This document shows, piece after piece, positions 1 through 9,345 of a stretch of DNA of 64,000 bases (position 1 is its first letter; each line of letters opens with the position of its first letter). A program made the position numbers and the translations under genes. A model generated the notes under the pieces. The model did no database searches. It saw only the letters and a program-made list of their open reading frames with translations, and was not told the origin of the DNA. Source of the DNA: Serratia plymuthica. Lineage in GTDB: Bacteria > Pseudomonadota > Gammaproteobacteria > Enterobacterales > Enterobacteriaceae. The stretch covers positions 2,108,001-2,172,000 of the forward strand of contig NZ_CP068771.1 of the NCBI RefSeq assembly GCF_018336935.1, in the 5' to 3' direction.

Positions 1-899
1 TACGCTCATCCGACGGCGCCACATCATGTGCGCGATCAAACAATAGGCCACCTGCGCCGGGCAGGGGAAATAATCTCTGTGGCACGCTGCTGTTCGACAT
101 TCGCAAAGTATAACGTGATAGCAATAAGCGTCACAAATGCCTCAGGCGGTTCGATGGGGTTGCGGTTGGGTAAAAAAACGCCGACCAAAAGGGATGGCGA
201 ATAGGGTGTTGCATCGGCAGTTTTTACTCAGGCTATTAAATGGAAACTCAAAAATGCCATTTTGGCGTTATTTTATTTCGCTCTATTTCAAGGTGTGAAC
301 TCTGATGTGGATTATTACTCGTTGAATATTTACATCACTATTATGTGTTTTTTTATTGGCAACCAGGAAAAGGGGTTAAATTGAAACATCGCATCGCGAT
401 ACACTGAGCGAAATTAAATTAACCCTTGGCGTGTCGCTATTTAAACGCCGAGGCGCGGATGAAAAAATTGTGGGCGCTGACGCCGGTTGCGGCTACTGCG
501 GCACCGCCGGCAGCCACTGCGGCGGTTGGTGTGAGAGGGAACGCCGCAATGAACGGCAGAATGCTCATGATGAAATCAATCCTCCGCAGGATGAAAGAAT
601 TAATGCCAACAATCAGCATCATCATTCACTCATTCACAACCGGGCCGCTGAAATAGCGCGCTGAACGTCTGATGGCGTTTTTATTGTATTGGCGCGTTAT
701 CGAAGAGCAGGTGCGCCGCAAGGATGTTCGCCGAGAAAATAATAGCCATACGCTAAAAAAGGCAATGAAGAAAAAATGCTGTGAGGCAACTCTCTTAATG
801 CGAATAGTTATTATGTCACTATACTGAAGGGGCGTGCCGACGGGCTTGAGCGCGTTGGCGTAATCGTACATTTTTAGGAATTGTACTAAGGAGACAGTG
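1..899. other. Leader region without a convincing gene
   Basis: About 0.9 kb upstream of fumC in which I find no credible coding sequence. The first 430 bases are rather AT-rich and broken by stops. Several overlapping 60-100 codon frames lie between 426 and 940 on both strands, but they contradict one another, have no good ribosome binding site and resemble no family I know. A frame on the minus strand from about 100 runs off the left edge, too short to judge. The last 60 bases presumably hold the fumC promoter and leader. No fumA is present immediately upstream, unlike in E. coli. Confidence 0.5.
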
Positions 900-2297
900 A
901 TGGCAGCCGTTCGTATTGAAAAAGACTCCATGGGGCCCATCGAAGTGCCGGCCGATCGGCTATGGGGCGCGCAAACTCAGCGTTCTCTGGCGCATTTTCG
1001 CATTTCTTCCGAAAAAATGCCGACGGCATTGATTCATGCACTGGCGCTGACCAAACGCGCTGCCGCCGGGGTAAACCGGGATCTGGGCTTGCTGCCGGCG
1101 GAGCGCGCCGACGCCATTATCAACGCCGCCGATGAGGTGCTGGCGGACAAGCACCCGGACGAGTTCCCGCTGTCGATCTGGCAAACCGGTTCCGGCACCC
1201 AAACCAACATGAACATGAACGAAGTGCTGGCCAATCGCGCCAGCGAGCTGTTGGGCGGGGTTCGCGGCGAAGAGCGGCGCGTGCACCCGAACGATGACGT
1301 TAACAAGAGCCAGAGCTCCAACGACGTGTTCCCGACCGCGATGCACGTGGCGGCGGTGATAGCGGTACGCGAACATCTGATCCCTGAACTGAAAGTGCTG
1401 CATAAAACGTTGAGCGACAAAGCGGAAGCTTTCCGCGATATCGTCAAAATCGGCCGCACCCATCTGCAGGATGCCACGCCGCTGACGCTAGGCCAGGAAA
1501 TTTCCGGCTGGGCGGCGATGTTGCAACATAATTTGCAGCACATTGAAGCCAGCATTCCGCACATTTGCGAGCTGGCGCTGGGCGGCACGGCGGTGGGGAC
1601 CGGACTGAACACCCATCCCGAATATGCGGTGCGCGTCGCCAGGGCGCTGGCCGACCTGACCCGGCAGCCGTTCGTTACCGCACCCAACAAATTTGAAGCG
1701 TTGGCGACCTGCGATGCGTTGGTGCATGGGCACGGCGCGCTAAAAGGGCTGGCGGCCTCATTGATGAAAATCGCCAACGACGTGCGCTGGTTGTCCTCCG
1801 GCCCGCGCTGCGGCATCGGCGAGATTGCCATTCCGGAAAACGAACCGGGCAGCTCCATCATGCCGGGCAAGGTCAACCCGACCCAGTGCGAGGCGATGAC
1901 CATGTTGTGCGCGCAGGTGTTGGGCAACGACGTGGCGGTGAATATCGGCGGCGCTTCCGGCAACTTTGAGCTGAACGTGTTCCGCCCGATGGTGATCCAC
2001 AACTATCTGCAGTCTATCCGGCTGCTGGCCGACGGCATGCAGGGCTTTAATGAGCACTGCGCGGTGGGCATCGAACCCAACCGCGATCGCATTAGCCAGT
2101 TGCTGAACGAATCTTTGATGCTGGTTACCGCCTTGAATACCCATATCGGCTATGACAAAGCGGCGGAAATCGCCAAGAAAGCGCATAAAGAGGGGCTGAC
2201 GCTAAAAGCCGCGGCGTTGAAACTGGGTTACCTGACCGAAGATCAATTCGACCAATGGGTGCGCCCGGAAGAGATGGTCGGCAGCATGAAGAATTAA
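900..2297 (+). CDS. fumC: Class II fumarate hydratase FumC
   Basis: Cytoplasmic, iron-independent fumarase that interconverts fumarate and malate in the TCA cycle; the class is oxidation-stable. The 465-residue product aligns by eye along its whole length with E. coli FumC (467 aa). It has the lyase-superfamily signature [15 protein letters not shown], which carries the mobile catalytic serine loop, the substrate-binding stretch [13 protein letters not shown], and the conserved region [20 protein letters not shown] three bases upstream is in frame, but the ATG at 900 is preferred because GGAG at 890-893 is well spaced from it. It stands alone here. A weak stem of about 8 bp with a G-T pair at about 2321-2356 could end transcription. 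Confidence 0.97.
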   Translation: MAAVRIEKDSMGPIEVPADRLWGAQTQRSLAHFRISSEKMPTALIHALALTKRAAAGVNRDLGLLPAERADAIINAADEVLADKHPDEFPLSIWQTGSGTQTNMNMNEVLANRASELLGGVRGEERRVHPNDDVNKSQSSNDVFPTAMHVAAVIAVREHLIPELKVLHKTLSDKAEAFRDIVKIGRTHLQDATPLTLGQEISGWAAMLQHNLQHIEASIPHICELALGGTAVGTGLNTHPEYAVRVARALADLTRQPFVTAPNKFEALATCDALVHGHGALKGLAASLMKIANDVRWLSSGPRCGIGEIAIPENEPGSSIMPGKVNPTQCEAMTMLCAQVLGNDVAVNIGGASGNFELNVFRPMVIHNYLQSIRLLADGMQGFNEHCAVGIEPNRDRISQLLNESLMLVTALNTHIGYDKAAEIAKKAHKEGLTLKAAALKLGYLTEDQFDQWVRPEEMVGSMKN

Positions 2298-2438
2298 CCT
2301 CCCGCCTTATTGAACGTCACCGAGGGGTGCCGCGCATTTATGACTGCGCCCCTTTCAGTATCAAACGTCATTGTCGCCATCTTGCCCATACCTTAACGAC
2401 CCGTGTAAACTGCCAAAATAGCTAATGGTTATAATGAC

Positions 2439-2530
2439 GTGGGCAAGTTTTCTGATTTGGAAACCTTCATCTGCGTGTGCGAAACGGCATCCTTTATCGC
2501 CGCCGCCCGCAGATTAAGCGCAGGGAAACC
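2439..2530 (+). pseudogene. Remnant of a LysR-family regulator N-terminus
   Basis: From a GTG at 2439 the frame encodes MGKFSDLETFICVCETASF and then IAAARRL, a typical opening of a LysR winged helix-turn-helix (a first helix followed by the A-A-x-x-L start of the recognition region). After about 26 residues the likeness stops and the frame becomes proline- and serine-rich. It stays open by chance into the next gene, so a long fused frame exists, but the fusion makes no sense because the next gene has its own start and Shine-Dalgarno. I read this as the stump of a deleted LysR gene left upstream of the YafY-type regulator. Confidence 0.6.
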
Positions 2531-2606
2531 GGCGGCCATTTCGCCCCCGCCAAGGCCAGGGTATTCGCCGATGTTGTCCAGCAAGCCTTGTACAGGGAGT
2601 CATGAT

Positions 2607-3296
2607 ATGTCGCGCACCGAACGTTTACTGGATCTGATGCAGATCCTGCGGCGCCATCGTTATCCGGTCGCCGGCCATGCGCTGGCGCAGGAAATGAATA
2701 TCAGCATGCGCACGCTGTACCGCGATATCGCCACGTTGCAGCAGCAGGGGGCGGAGATCGTCGGTGAAGTGGGCGTGGGTTATGTGTTGCGGCCTGGTTT
2801 TACGCTGCCGCCGCTGATGTTCTCGCCGCAAGAAATCGAAGCGCTGGTGCTGGGAATGCGCTGGGTGGCGCGGCGTGGCGACACCCAATTGGCCGGCGCG
2901 GCGAATAATGCGCTGGCGAAAATTGCCGACGTCCTGCCTGCGACGCTGCGTGATGAGCTGGAGGCCAACACCTTGTTGGTTGGCCCGATAGACGTGGTGC
3001 AGGTGGCAGACGAAACGGTGGTGTTGATCCGGGATGCCATTCGCCAGGAGCGCAAGCTCGCCGTGGATTACTGTGATCGCGACGGTAGCTCCAGCGAACG
3101 TACTCTGTGGCCATTTGCGCTCGGCTATTTTGAACAGGTGCGCATACTGGCCGCCTGGTGCGAGCTGCGTCAGGAGTTCCGTCATTTCCGCCTCGACCGT
3201 ATCCGTCTGGCTACGCCGCTGGCGCAGCGCTACCCACGCGGCCGCCGCGTGCTGTTGAAAGAGTGGTATCAAACTCATGGTATTACTCCCCAGTAA
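2607..3296 (+). CDS. YafY/DeoR-type HTH regulator with WYL domain
   Basis: Transcriptional regulator of the HTH_11 plus WYL architecture, 229 residues. Residues 1-60 form the winged helix (MSRTERLLDLMQILRRHR, then a recognition region with SMRTLYRDIATLQQQG). The C-terminal half carries a WYL-like domain, with the core around ERKLAVDY and the later RFRHFRLDRI-like segment (here FRHFRLDRI). E. coli YafY and many regulators of small VOC or detoxification genes share this layout; the ligand is unknown. The start at 2607 is chosen because CAGGGAG lies 9-15 bases upstream and the protein then begins as the family does. The VOC gene 91 bp downstream on the same strand may be its target or operon partner. 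Confidence 0.85.
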   Translation: MSRTERLLDLMQILRRHRYPVAGHALAQEMNISMRTLYRDIATLQQQGAEIVGEVGVGYVLRPGFTLPPLMFSPQEIEALVLGMRWVARRGDTQLAGAANNALAKIADVLPATLRDELEANTLLVGPIDVVQVADETVVLIRDAIRQERKLAVDYCDRDGSSSERTLWPFALGYFEQVRILAAWCELRQEFRHFRLDRIRLATPLAQRYPRGRRVLLKEWYQTHGITPQ

Positions 3297-3387
3297 ACAA
3301 TCATCACTACTGCCAAAAACTGTCAGCAGGGTGGGCTAATTTATCGCTATCGGGAGCCGTCGGTTCCCCAGCCATGAGGACAGTCTG

Positions 3388-3756
3388 ATGACAACCCCAA
3401 ACATGACTCTGCTTTACGTCGATAGCCCGGAAAAAAGCGTCGCTTTCTATCGCCGGTTACTGGGGCGGGAGCCGGTGGAGTTTTCACCTACCTTCGCGCT
3501 GTTTGTACTGAGTAACGGCTTCAAACTGGCGATGTGGTCGAAGCATACCGTAGAACCGGCCGCAACGGCTGTCGGTGGCGGCGGTGAGATTGGTTTTCTG
3601 TGCGAGCAACCGCAGCAGGTAGAGGTACTTTGTCAGCAGTGGCGTGATCTGGGGGTTGAGATTATCCAGCAACCGGTGTCGCTCGATTTCGGTTATTCTT
3701 TCGTCGCCACCGATCCGGACGGCCACCGCCTGCGGGGCTACGCGCTCACCCGGTAG
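3388..3756 (+). CDS. VOC-superfamily (glyoxalase/bleomycin resistance-like) protein
   Basis: A 122-residue vicinal oxygen chelate fold protein, PhnB/glyoxalase-like. It opens with the first beta-alpha-beta-beta-beta unit (LLYVDSPEKSVAFYRRLLG) and ends with the characteristic DPDGHRLRGYAL of the second unit. Single-domain members act as dimers, and roles vary from metal-dependent isomerisation to drug sequestration; nothing here fixes the substrate. GAGGA precedes the ATG at 3388. It follows the YafY-type regulator and ends convergently with tus, overlapping its 3' end by 11 bases. Confidence 0.85.
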   Translation: MTTPNMTLLYVDSPEKSVAFYRRLLGREPVEFSPTFALFVLSNGFKLAMWSKHTVEPAATAVGGGGEIGFLCEQPQQVEVLCQQWRDLGVEIIQQPVSLDFGYSFVATDPDGHRLRGYALTR

Positions 3757-4687
3757 GCGCGTCGGTATACAAATGCAGCCGTTTAACCAGTAGCCGCAGT
3801 GGTCTGGCATCCGGTTTGTATTTGTGTTTGACCGCCGCGGCGTCGTAATTGAGCAGTTCGCCAATCTTCGGCACCTGTGCGCCGCTTTCCACCTGGCACA
3901 GGGCGATCAGCGGCAGCGGGCAGGGGTGTTGCACCTGCTTTTGCTGCTCCTGATACCACACGCGGGCGATCGGCTGCACCTTCACCGGGCGTTTGATTTT
4001 CAACACCGCCTGTTGCGGCAGGCGGCTGACGTCATCGATCTCGCGGCTGACCAGTTCGGCCCATTGCTCGCGGTTATGCGGCGGCACTGCACGCCCGGCC
4101 TTCAGGCTTTTTTCCAGCTGCGCCAAAATATCGTCGCGTTTCACGTTTTTGATAATGTGTTTGTTGGCCCAGCCGAAGCGGACCGAATCCGGGTTACTCA
4201 GGGCGGTGATGGCACGATAGGCGCTGAGGGTGATCAGGCCATGCAGATGAGTGTGGACGAAATCGAACCGCTGCTCCGGCGCCAGGCCCGAATCGACGGT
4301 GATAATCTGCTCCAGTTCGGCCTTCAGCCGATTAATCAGGGCGATCTGCGCCTGCAATGCCTGGTATTGCGGCAGTTCCACGGCCAGACAGATCACGCCG
4401 GGCAGGCGTACCGCCGCCTTGCTGCTGACGTTGTGTTTATTGTGATGGATAAACAGCCGCTGGTAGTGCTCCAGTGCGAGCGCACGCGCCGCCTGGCCGA
4501 CATGCTGCTCGACGGCGATCTGTTCCACTGCCGCATGCTCCTGGCCTTTCTCGATTTCCGGCAGGCTGAACACCCGTGCGGCCAGCAGCCGCAGCGGCAG
4601 GATCTGCTGGTGGAGCGCCGCCAGTGCCTGCTCCAACTCGATGAAACACGCATTCATCCTGCCGATTAGACCGTATTTATCCATCAT
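3746..4687 (-). CDS. tus: Tus, replication terminus site-binding protein
   Basis: Monomeric DNA-binding protein that sits on Ter sites and blocks replication forks arriving from one side, so that replication ends in the terminus region. The 313-residue product matches E. coli Tus (309 aa) over its length. Diagnostic blocks are RVFSLPEI near residue 40, SSKAAVRLPGVIC, RFGWANKHIIKN, the LKIKRPVKVQPIARVWY strand region, and the C-terminal KPDARPLRLLVKRLHLY. The start could be 4687 or the second ATG at 4684. A Ter sequence lies just upstream over the likely promoter, as in E. coli where Tus represses its own gene. The 3' end overlaps the VOC gene convergently. Confidence 0.97.
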   Translation of the reverse strand: MMDKYGLIGRMNACFIELEQALAALHQQILPLRLLAARVFSLPEIEKGQEHAAVEQIAVEQHVGQAARALALEHYQRLFIHHNKHNVSSKAAVRLPGVICLAVELPQYQALQAQIALINRLKAELEQIITVDSGLAPEQRFDFVHTHLHGLITLSAYRAITALSNPDSVRFGWANKHIIKNVKRDDILAQLEKSLKAGRAVPPHNREQWAELVSREIDDVSRLPQQAVLKIKRPVKVQPIARVWYQEQQKQVQHPCPLPLIALCQVESGAQVPKIGELLNYDAAAVKHKYKPDARPLRLLVKRLHLYTDAPTG

Positions 4688-4697
4688 TCACCTCGCA

Positions 4698-4719
4698 TTT
4701 TAGTTACAACATACATTAA
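4698..4719 (-). promoter_or_regulatory. Ter site in the tus promoter (TerB-like)
   Basis: Read on the minus strand, the bases give TAATGTATGTTGTAACTAAA. This contains the Ter core G-N-ATGTTGTAACTAA exactly, including the C-G base pair whose flipped cytosine forms the Tus lock in E. coli. It lies 11 bases before the tus start, in the same position as E. coli TerB, so it should both arrest forks and autoregulate tus. Its orientation gives the polarity of arrest once the position of the dif site is known. Confidence 0.93.
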
Positions 4720-4845
4720 GGGAACGACAAACGAAAGGGCAACCTCGGCCACAGTGATAACGCCAGGCTCCCAGTGGTCCAGTCTGGCAGGGGGATTAAG
4801 GTGGCCGCCTGTTTCAGCGTACGGACAGGCGGCAAGGGGAAGGGG

Positions 4846-6141
4846 TCAGACGCGCGCCGCTTCCGGCAGTTTCTTCAGATAATGCACTACCAGCAGCGCC
4901 AGCAGCAGCATCACGCTGATAAACGCCACCACGCCGCTCCAACCGAAGCTGTGCCAGAACACACCGCCGAGCGTACCGGCGACGCTGGAGCCGACGTAAT
5001 AGCAGAACAGGTAAAGAGAAGACGCCTGGCCTTTGGCGCGTCTTGCCCGGCGGCCAATCCAACTGCTGGCAACCGAATGGGCGGCAAAGAAACCTGCGGT
5101 AAACAGCATCATGCCGATAAAAATAATCGCTACCGGCGCCAATGCGGTAATCAGGATCCCGATCAGCATAATCACGATTGAAGCCAGCAGAACCGGGCCA
5201 CGACCGAAACGAGAGGTCATCGCGCCGGCCTTCGGCGAACTGTAAGAGCCGGTCAGATACACCACCGACAGCAGGCCGACAATCGCTTGGCTGAGGTGAT
5301 AAGGATCGGACAGCAGGCGGTAGCCAATGTAGTTGAACATGGTGACAAAGCTGCCCATCAGCAGAAAACCTTCGGCAAACAGCAGCGGCAGACCCTTGTC
5401 GTGCCAATGCAGCCTGAAGTTAATCAGCAAGGTGCGAGGGCGCAGAGAACTGGCGCGGAAATGTGTAGAAGCAGGCAAAATGCGCCAGAACATGCAGGCG
5501 GCGGCCAGAGCAAACAGCCCGATCACCGCCAGCGACGCGCGCCAGGAGAAGAAATCGGTCAGCACCCCGGTGACCAGGCGGCCGCTCATGCCGCCGATGG
5601 AGTTGCCGCTGATGTAAAGCCCCATCGAAAAGGCGACAAAACTGGGGTGGATCTCTTCGCTTAAATACGTCATGCCAACGGCGGCCACGCCGCTCAGCGA
5701 CAACCCAATCAGCGCACGCATCAGCAAGATGCCGTGCCAACTGGTCATAAAGGCGCAAATCAGGGTGCATATAGCCGCCAGCAACAACGCCACCACCATC
5801 ACCGATTTACGGCCGATGGCATCGGACAGCGGGCCGGTAAACATCAGGCCGATCGCCAGCAGGCCGGTGGAGGCGGAAAGCGACAGGCTGCTTTCCGCCG
5901 GCGAGATGCCAAAGTCCTGCGACAGAACCGGCAGGATCGGCTGCACGCAGTACAGCAGGGCGAAGGTGGCCAACCCGGCGGAAAACAGCGCCAGGGTAAC
6001 GCGTATAAACTGCGGCGTTCCGCGTTCGATGTAAGGGAGTTTATTCAGGGTGGAACGTTTGGCTTTTGGCGCAGCAGCCGCCTCGTCATTGGCGGCCAGC
6101 GTCGACGGCATACTGGCCGCAGAACGCACAGGGGTTGTCAC
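4846..6141 (-). CDS. ynfM: MFS transporter YnfM
   Basis: Twelve-helix major facilitator antiporter of the inner membrane, 431 residues (E. coli YnfM 417), often annotated as arabinose-efflux-like. Matching blocks are RGTPQFIRVTLALFSAG at the first helix, the loop 2-3 motif GPLSDAIGRKSVMV, HPSFVAFSMGLYISGNSIGG, and the C-terminal SSLYLFCYYVGSSVAGTLGG. The GTG at 6141 is chosen because AAGGAAAG lies 3-10 bases upstream of it; the next in-frame ATG lies 10 residues later. It is divergent from ynfL, the arrangement seen in E. coli. The substrate is not established. Confidence 0.9.
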   Translation of the reverse strand: MTTPVRSAASMPSTLAANDEAAAAPKAKRSTLNKLPYIERGTPQFIRVTLALFSAGLATFALLYCVQPILPVLSQDFGISPAESSLSLSASTGLLAIGLMFTGPLSDAIGRKSVMVVALLLAAICTLICAFMTSWHGILLMRALIGLSLSGVAAVGMTYLSEEIHPSFVAFSMGLYISGNSIGGMSGRLVTGVLTDFFSWRASLAVIGLFALAAACMFWRILPASTHFRASSLRPRTLLINFRLHWHDKGLPLLFAEGFLLMGSFVTMFNYIGYRLLSDPYHLSQAIVGLLSVVYLTGSYSSPKAGAMTSRFGRGPVLLASIVIMLIGILITALAPVAIIFIGMMLFTAGFFAAHSVASSWIGRRARRAKGQASSLYLFCYYVGSSVAGTLGGVFWHSFGWSGVVAFISVMLLLALLVVHYLKKLPEAARV

Positions 6142-6260
6142 AGTCTTTCCTTACCGAGCTTCGGGCGATTTAAACAGACACATCATGGGTTGACAAAATG
6201 ATAGGGAGAGCCCAGTTTTTTGTCTAATATATTAATAATTCAAATTAAGACGTCTAAAGT

Positions 6261-7151
6261 ATGAATATCGAGCTGAGACACCTGCGCTATTTTGTCGCCG
6301 TGGCGGAAGAACTGCATTTCGGTCGGGCGGCGGAGCGTCTGCGCATTTCGCAACCGCCGCTCAGCCAGCAAATCCAGGCGCTGGAGGAAATGGTCGGCGC
6401 GCGTTTGCTGGCGCGTAACAACCGCAACGTCAGCCTGACGCAGGCGGGGGAAATGTTCCTGAAAGAGGCTTATCAGGTGCTCGATCAGGTCGGCCGTGCG
6501 GCGGAGAAGGCCGCGCGACTGGAGCGTGGCGAACTGGGCGAGTTGACCATTGGTTTCACCTCTTCGGCCCCCTTTATCAGCGTAGTGTCGCGCAGTTTGC
6601 GGGCTTACCGCCAACAGCATCCGCACGTGCATATAAAAATGCGCGAAGTGAATACCAAGCAACAGATCGAACCGCTGCTTAACGGCGAGCTGGATCTGGG
6701 CGTGATGCGCAATACGCGCTTGCCGGACGTACTGAAGCATCAACTGTTGCTGTGCGAGCCATTGGTTGCGGTGGTGCCGGAAGGGCATCCGTTAACCCAT
6801 ATTGCGCCCGGCACGTTGCGTTTCCAGCATCTGGCGGAAGAACCCTTTGTGTTTTTCTCGCGGGAGGTAGGCACGGCGTTGCATGACGAAATACTGTCGC
6901 TGTTGGCCAAAGCGGGGATCACGCCTTATATCACCCAGGAAGTCGGCGAAGCGATGACCATCATCGGCCTGGTGTCTTCCGGGTTGGGCATCTCTATTTT
7001 GCCGGCGTCTTTTGGCAGGGTGAAAGTCGATGGGGTGAAATACCTGCCGCTGGCGGAACCGGAGGCGATGACCGAAGTCTGGTTGGTGCATCATCGCCAA
7101 AGGGCGCTGACCGCTGCAGCCAAATCCTTGATGACGCTGCTGTTGCCGTAA
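6261..7151 (+). CDS. ynfL: LysR-family regulator YnfL
   Basis: A 296-residue LysR-type activator or repressor. The N-terminal winged HTH is clear (MNIELRHLRYFVAVAEELHF, then RISQPPLSQQIQALE) and is followed by the linker helix and a periplasmic-binding-like effector domain from about residue 90. Placement divergent from ynfM, 119 bp away, matches E. coli ynfL/ynfM and suggests it controls that transporter from the shared intergenic region. The effector is unknown. No strong Shine-Dalgarno is visible before the ATG. Confidence 0.88.
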   Translation: MNIELRHLRYFVAVAEELHFGRAAERLRISQPPLSQQIQALEEMVGARLLARNNRNVSLTQAGEMFLKEAYQVLDQVGRAAEKAARLERGELGELTIGFTSSAPFISVVSRSLRAYRQQHPHVHIKMREVNTKQQIEPLLNGELDLGVMRNTRLPDVLKHQLLLCEPLVAVVPEGHPLTHIAPGTLRFQHLAEEPFVFFSREVGTALHDEILSLLAKAGITPYITQEVGEAMTIIGLVSSGLGISILPASFGRVKVDGVKYLPLAEPEAMTEVWLVHHRQRALTAAAKSLMTLLLP

Positions 7152-7309
7152 CGGAGTTCTGCGCAAATAAAACACAATCCGCGGCGAAAGCAGGGGGAAT
7201 TTGTGCTGCAAATCACATAACGAATCAAATAGTTGACGCTGTATTACAAAAGCCCCACCATAGCCTCTAGTCTTTATTTAGAAGCGCGAAAAATAGTAGG
7301 AGCAGGTTT

Positions 7310-8527
7310 GTGATTGCTGTTGGGCAGCCTGGGCATATCGATCAAATCAAACAAACAAATGCAGGGGCAGTTTATCGGTTAATCGATGAACTGGGCCCAA
7401 TTTCGCGCATCGAACTGTCAAAACGCGCGCAACTCGCCCCCGCCAGCATCACCAAAATCGTACGCGAGCTGCTGGAAGCGCATCTGGTTAAAGAAAACGA
7501 ATACCAGGAAGTCGGCAGCCGCGGGCGACCGGCGGTGGGGCTGGTGCTGGACACCGAAGCCTGGCATTACCTTTCCGCGCGCATCAGCCGTGGCACCATT
7601 ACGCTGGCGCTGCGCGATATCAGCAGCAAACTGGTGGTGGAAGAGCTTCTGCCGCTGGACGCCGAACACCCCGAACCGCTGCTAAAACGCATTCTCGCTG
7701 AAGTCGACCAGTTCTTTATCCGCCATCAAAGCAAACTTGAGCGTCTGACGGCGATCGCCATTACCCTGCCGGGCACGATCGATGTGGTCTCCGGCGTGGT
7801 GCACCGTATGCCGTTTTACGACGTCGTGGACATGCCGCTGGGCCCCGCGCTGGAAACGCGCACCGGGTTACCGGTCTATCTGCAGCACGATATCAGTGCC
7901 TGGACCATGGCCGAAGCGCTGTACGGCGCTTCGCGCGGCAGCCAGAACGTGATTCAGGTGGTGATCGACCACAACGTCGGCGCCGGCGTGATCACCAGCG
8001 GGCGAGTGCTGCACGGCGGTAGCCACAGCGTGGTGGAGATTGGTCATACGCAGGTCGATCCTTACGGCAAACGCTGTTACTGCGGTAATCACGGTTGTCT
8101 GGAGACCGTCGCCAGCATTGAAAACATCCTGGAGATCGCCCAGCAGCGTCTCGCGACCTCCATGAGCTCCAGCCTGCACGGCGCGCCGCTGACGGCAGAA
8201 TCCCTGTGCGATGCGGCGCTGGCAGGCGATCAACTGGCCAAAGATATCATTTTGGGCGTGGGCCACAGCGTGGGGCGTATTCTGGCGATCATGGTCAACT
8301 TGTTCAACCCTGAAAAAATTCTGGTCGGTTCGCCGCTGAACCGCGCGGCGGAAATTCTGCATCCGGCCATCGCTTCCTGCATTCGTCAGCAATCTCTGCC
8401 GGCCTACAGCGATCATGTGCAGGTGGAGTCCACTCAGTTTTTCAACAAGGGCACCATGCCCGGCGCCGCCCTGGTGAAGGAAGCCTTGTACAACGGCTCG
8501 TTGCTGGTACAGCTGCTGCAAGGGTAA
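7310..8527 (+). CDS. mlc: Mlc, ROK-family glucose-PTS repressor
   Basis: Global repressor of ptsG, manXYZ, malT and the pts operon; in E. coli it is relieved when unphosphorylated EIICB-Glc captures it at the membrane. The 405-residue product follows E. coli Mlc closely. It has an N-terminal HTH (PGHIDQIKQTNAGAVYRLID, then QLAPASITKIVREL) and a ROK sugar-kinase-like core. The structural zinc site CYCGNHGC is at residues 256-263 with H247 region GHTQ before it. The gene starts with GTG at 7310; AGGAG lies 9 bases upstream. The order ynfL-mlc-ynfK is as in E. coli. Relevant neighbours in this window are two sugar uptake operons, though the sequence alone does not show Mlc sites in front of them. 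Confidence 0.95.
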   Translation: MIAVGQPGHIDQIKQTNAGAVYRLIDELGPISRIELSKRAQLAPASITKIVRELLEAHLVKENEYQEVGSRGRPAVGLVLDTEAWHYLSARISRGTITLALRDISSKLVVEELLPLDAEHPEPLLKRILAEVDQFFIRHQSKLERLTAIAITLPGTIDVVSGVVHRMPFYDVVDMPLGPALETRTGLPVYLQHDISAWTMAEALYGASRGSQNVIQVVIDHNVGAGVITSGRVLHGGSHSVVEIGHTQVDPYGKRCYCGNHGCLETVASIENILEIAQQRLATSMSSSLHGAPLTAESLCDAALAGDQLAKDIILGVGHSVGRILAIMVNLFNPEKILVGSPLNRAAEILHPAIASCIRQQSLPAYSDHVQVESTQFFNKGTMPGAALVKEALYNGSLLVQLLQG

Positions 8528-8673
8528 TATCAGTAATACTTATCGTTTAACGATAAAAGATTGCGCTACCTCAAGCCCTGTTCGCTCAGCATCCCCTAGA
8601 ATTTTCCCGTTCTTCTCCTTCGCCTTATTACGGCGATATTTGGGTTAATGGAGCATTTCGGGGCAATTAAGAC

Positions 8674-9345
8674 ATGTTAAAGCGTTTATTTGTAACAGGC
8701 ACGGATACCGACGTCGGTAAAACCGTGGTTTCTCGCGCCTTGCTGCAGGCGCTGGCCGCGCAAGGCCGTTCGGTCGCCGGCTATAAGCCGATCGCGGCGC
8801 GTTGTCAGGAAACCAGCGAAGGCATTCGCAATAAAGACGCTTTGGTTTTACAGGCATCTTCGACCCTGCCGCTGTCGTACGAGGAAATTAATCCCATCAC
8901 CTGTCTGGATGAGGTGTTTCACGCTCATGCCACCGAGGATATCAATTACGGCGTGATGAGCAGCGGGTTGCAGAGTCTGTCCGCCAGAGCCGATACCGTG
9001 GTCGTGGAGGGCAGCGGCGGTTGGCGCGTGCTGATGAACGATCTGCGTCCCTACGCCGAGTGGGTGATTCAGGAGCAATTGCCGGTGGTGTTGGTGGTGG
9101 GAATCAAACTGGGCTGCGTCAGCCACGCCTTGTTGACCGCGCAAGCGATCATTAATGACGGTTTACCTTTGTTGGGATGGGTGGCGAACCGGATTAATCC
9201 GGGGCTGGCGCATTACGCAGAAACAATCGAAGCTTTGCGTCAACGCATTCCTGCGCCGCTGTTGGGGGAAATCCCTTATCTGCCGCGCGCCGAGCAGCGC
9301 GAACTGGCGCACTACCTCGATATCTCCGCGCTGCTGAACCGCTAG
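8674..9345 (+). CDS. ynfK: Dethiobiotin synthetase paralogue YnfK (BioD2)
   Basis: ATP-dependent dethiobiotin synthetase family, 223 residues: the family closes the ureido ring of biotin on diaminopelargonate. The P-loop GTDTDVGKT is at residues 9-17, followed by the K-P-I-A substrate loop (GYKPIAARC) and the VEGSGGWRV segment, which in BioD is usually VEGAGG. E. coli has BioD in the bio operon and this lone paralogue next to clcB; its physiological need is uncertain. It overlaps the convergent clcB stop by four bases. Confidence 0.88.
   Translation: MLKRLFVTGTDTDVGKTVVSRALLQALAAQGRSVAGYKPIAARCQETSEGIRNKDALVLQASSTLPLSYEEINPITCLDEVFHAHATEDINYGVMSSGLQSLSARADTVVVEGSGGWRVLMNDLRPYAEWVIQEQLPVVLVVGIKLGCVSHALLTAQAIINDGLPLLGWVANRINPGLAHYAETIEALRQRIPAPLLGEIPYLPRAEQRELAHYLDISALLNR

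Noticed and set aside
1..100. Minus-strand frame opening at 100 and running off the left edge.
   Set aside because: Only 33 codons are visible, with no ribosome site and no recognisable motif.
437..625. Minus-strand frame for a 62-residue hydrophobic peptide and overlapping plus-strand frames.
   Set aside because: Three frames in both directions overlap, none has a ribosome site, and the alanine- and valine-rich stretch comes from a GC-rich repeat-like segment. I cannot choose a real one.
3824..4669. 281-codon plus-strand frame opposite tus.
   Set aside because: It is antisense to a gene with clear Tus identity; the product is H/Q/R-rich as expected of a shadow frame.
8538..8560. Palindrome around TTATCGTTTAACGATAA after mlc.
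   Set aside because: The stem has no loop to speak of and no T-run, so I do not call it a terminator. It could be a protein site, but nothing supports one.
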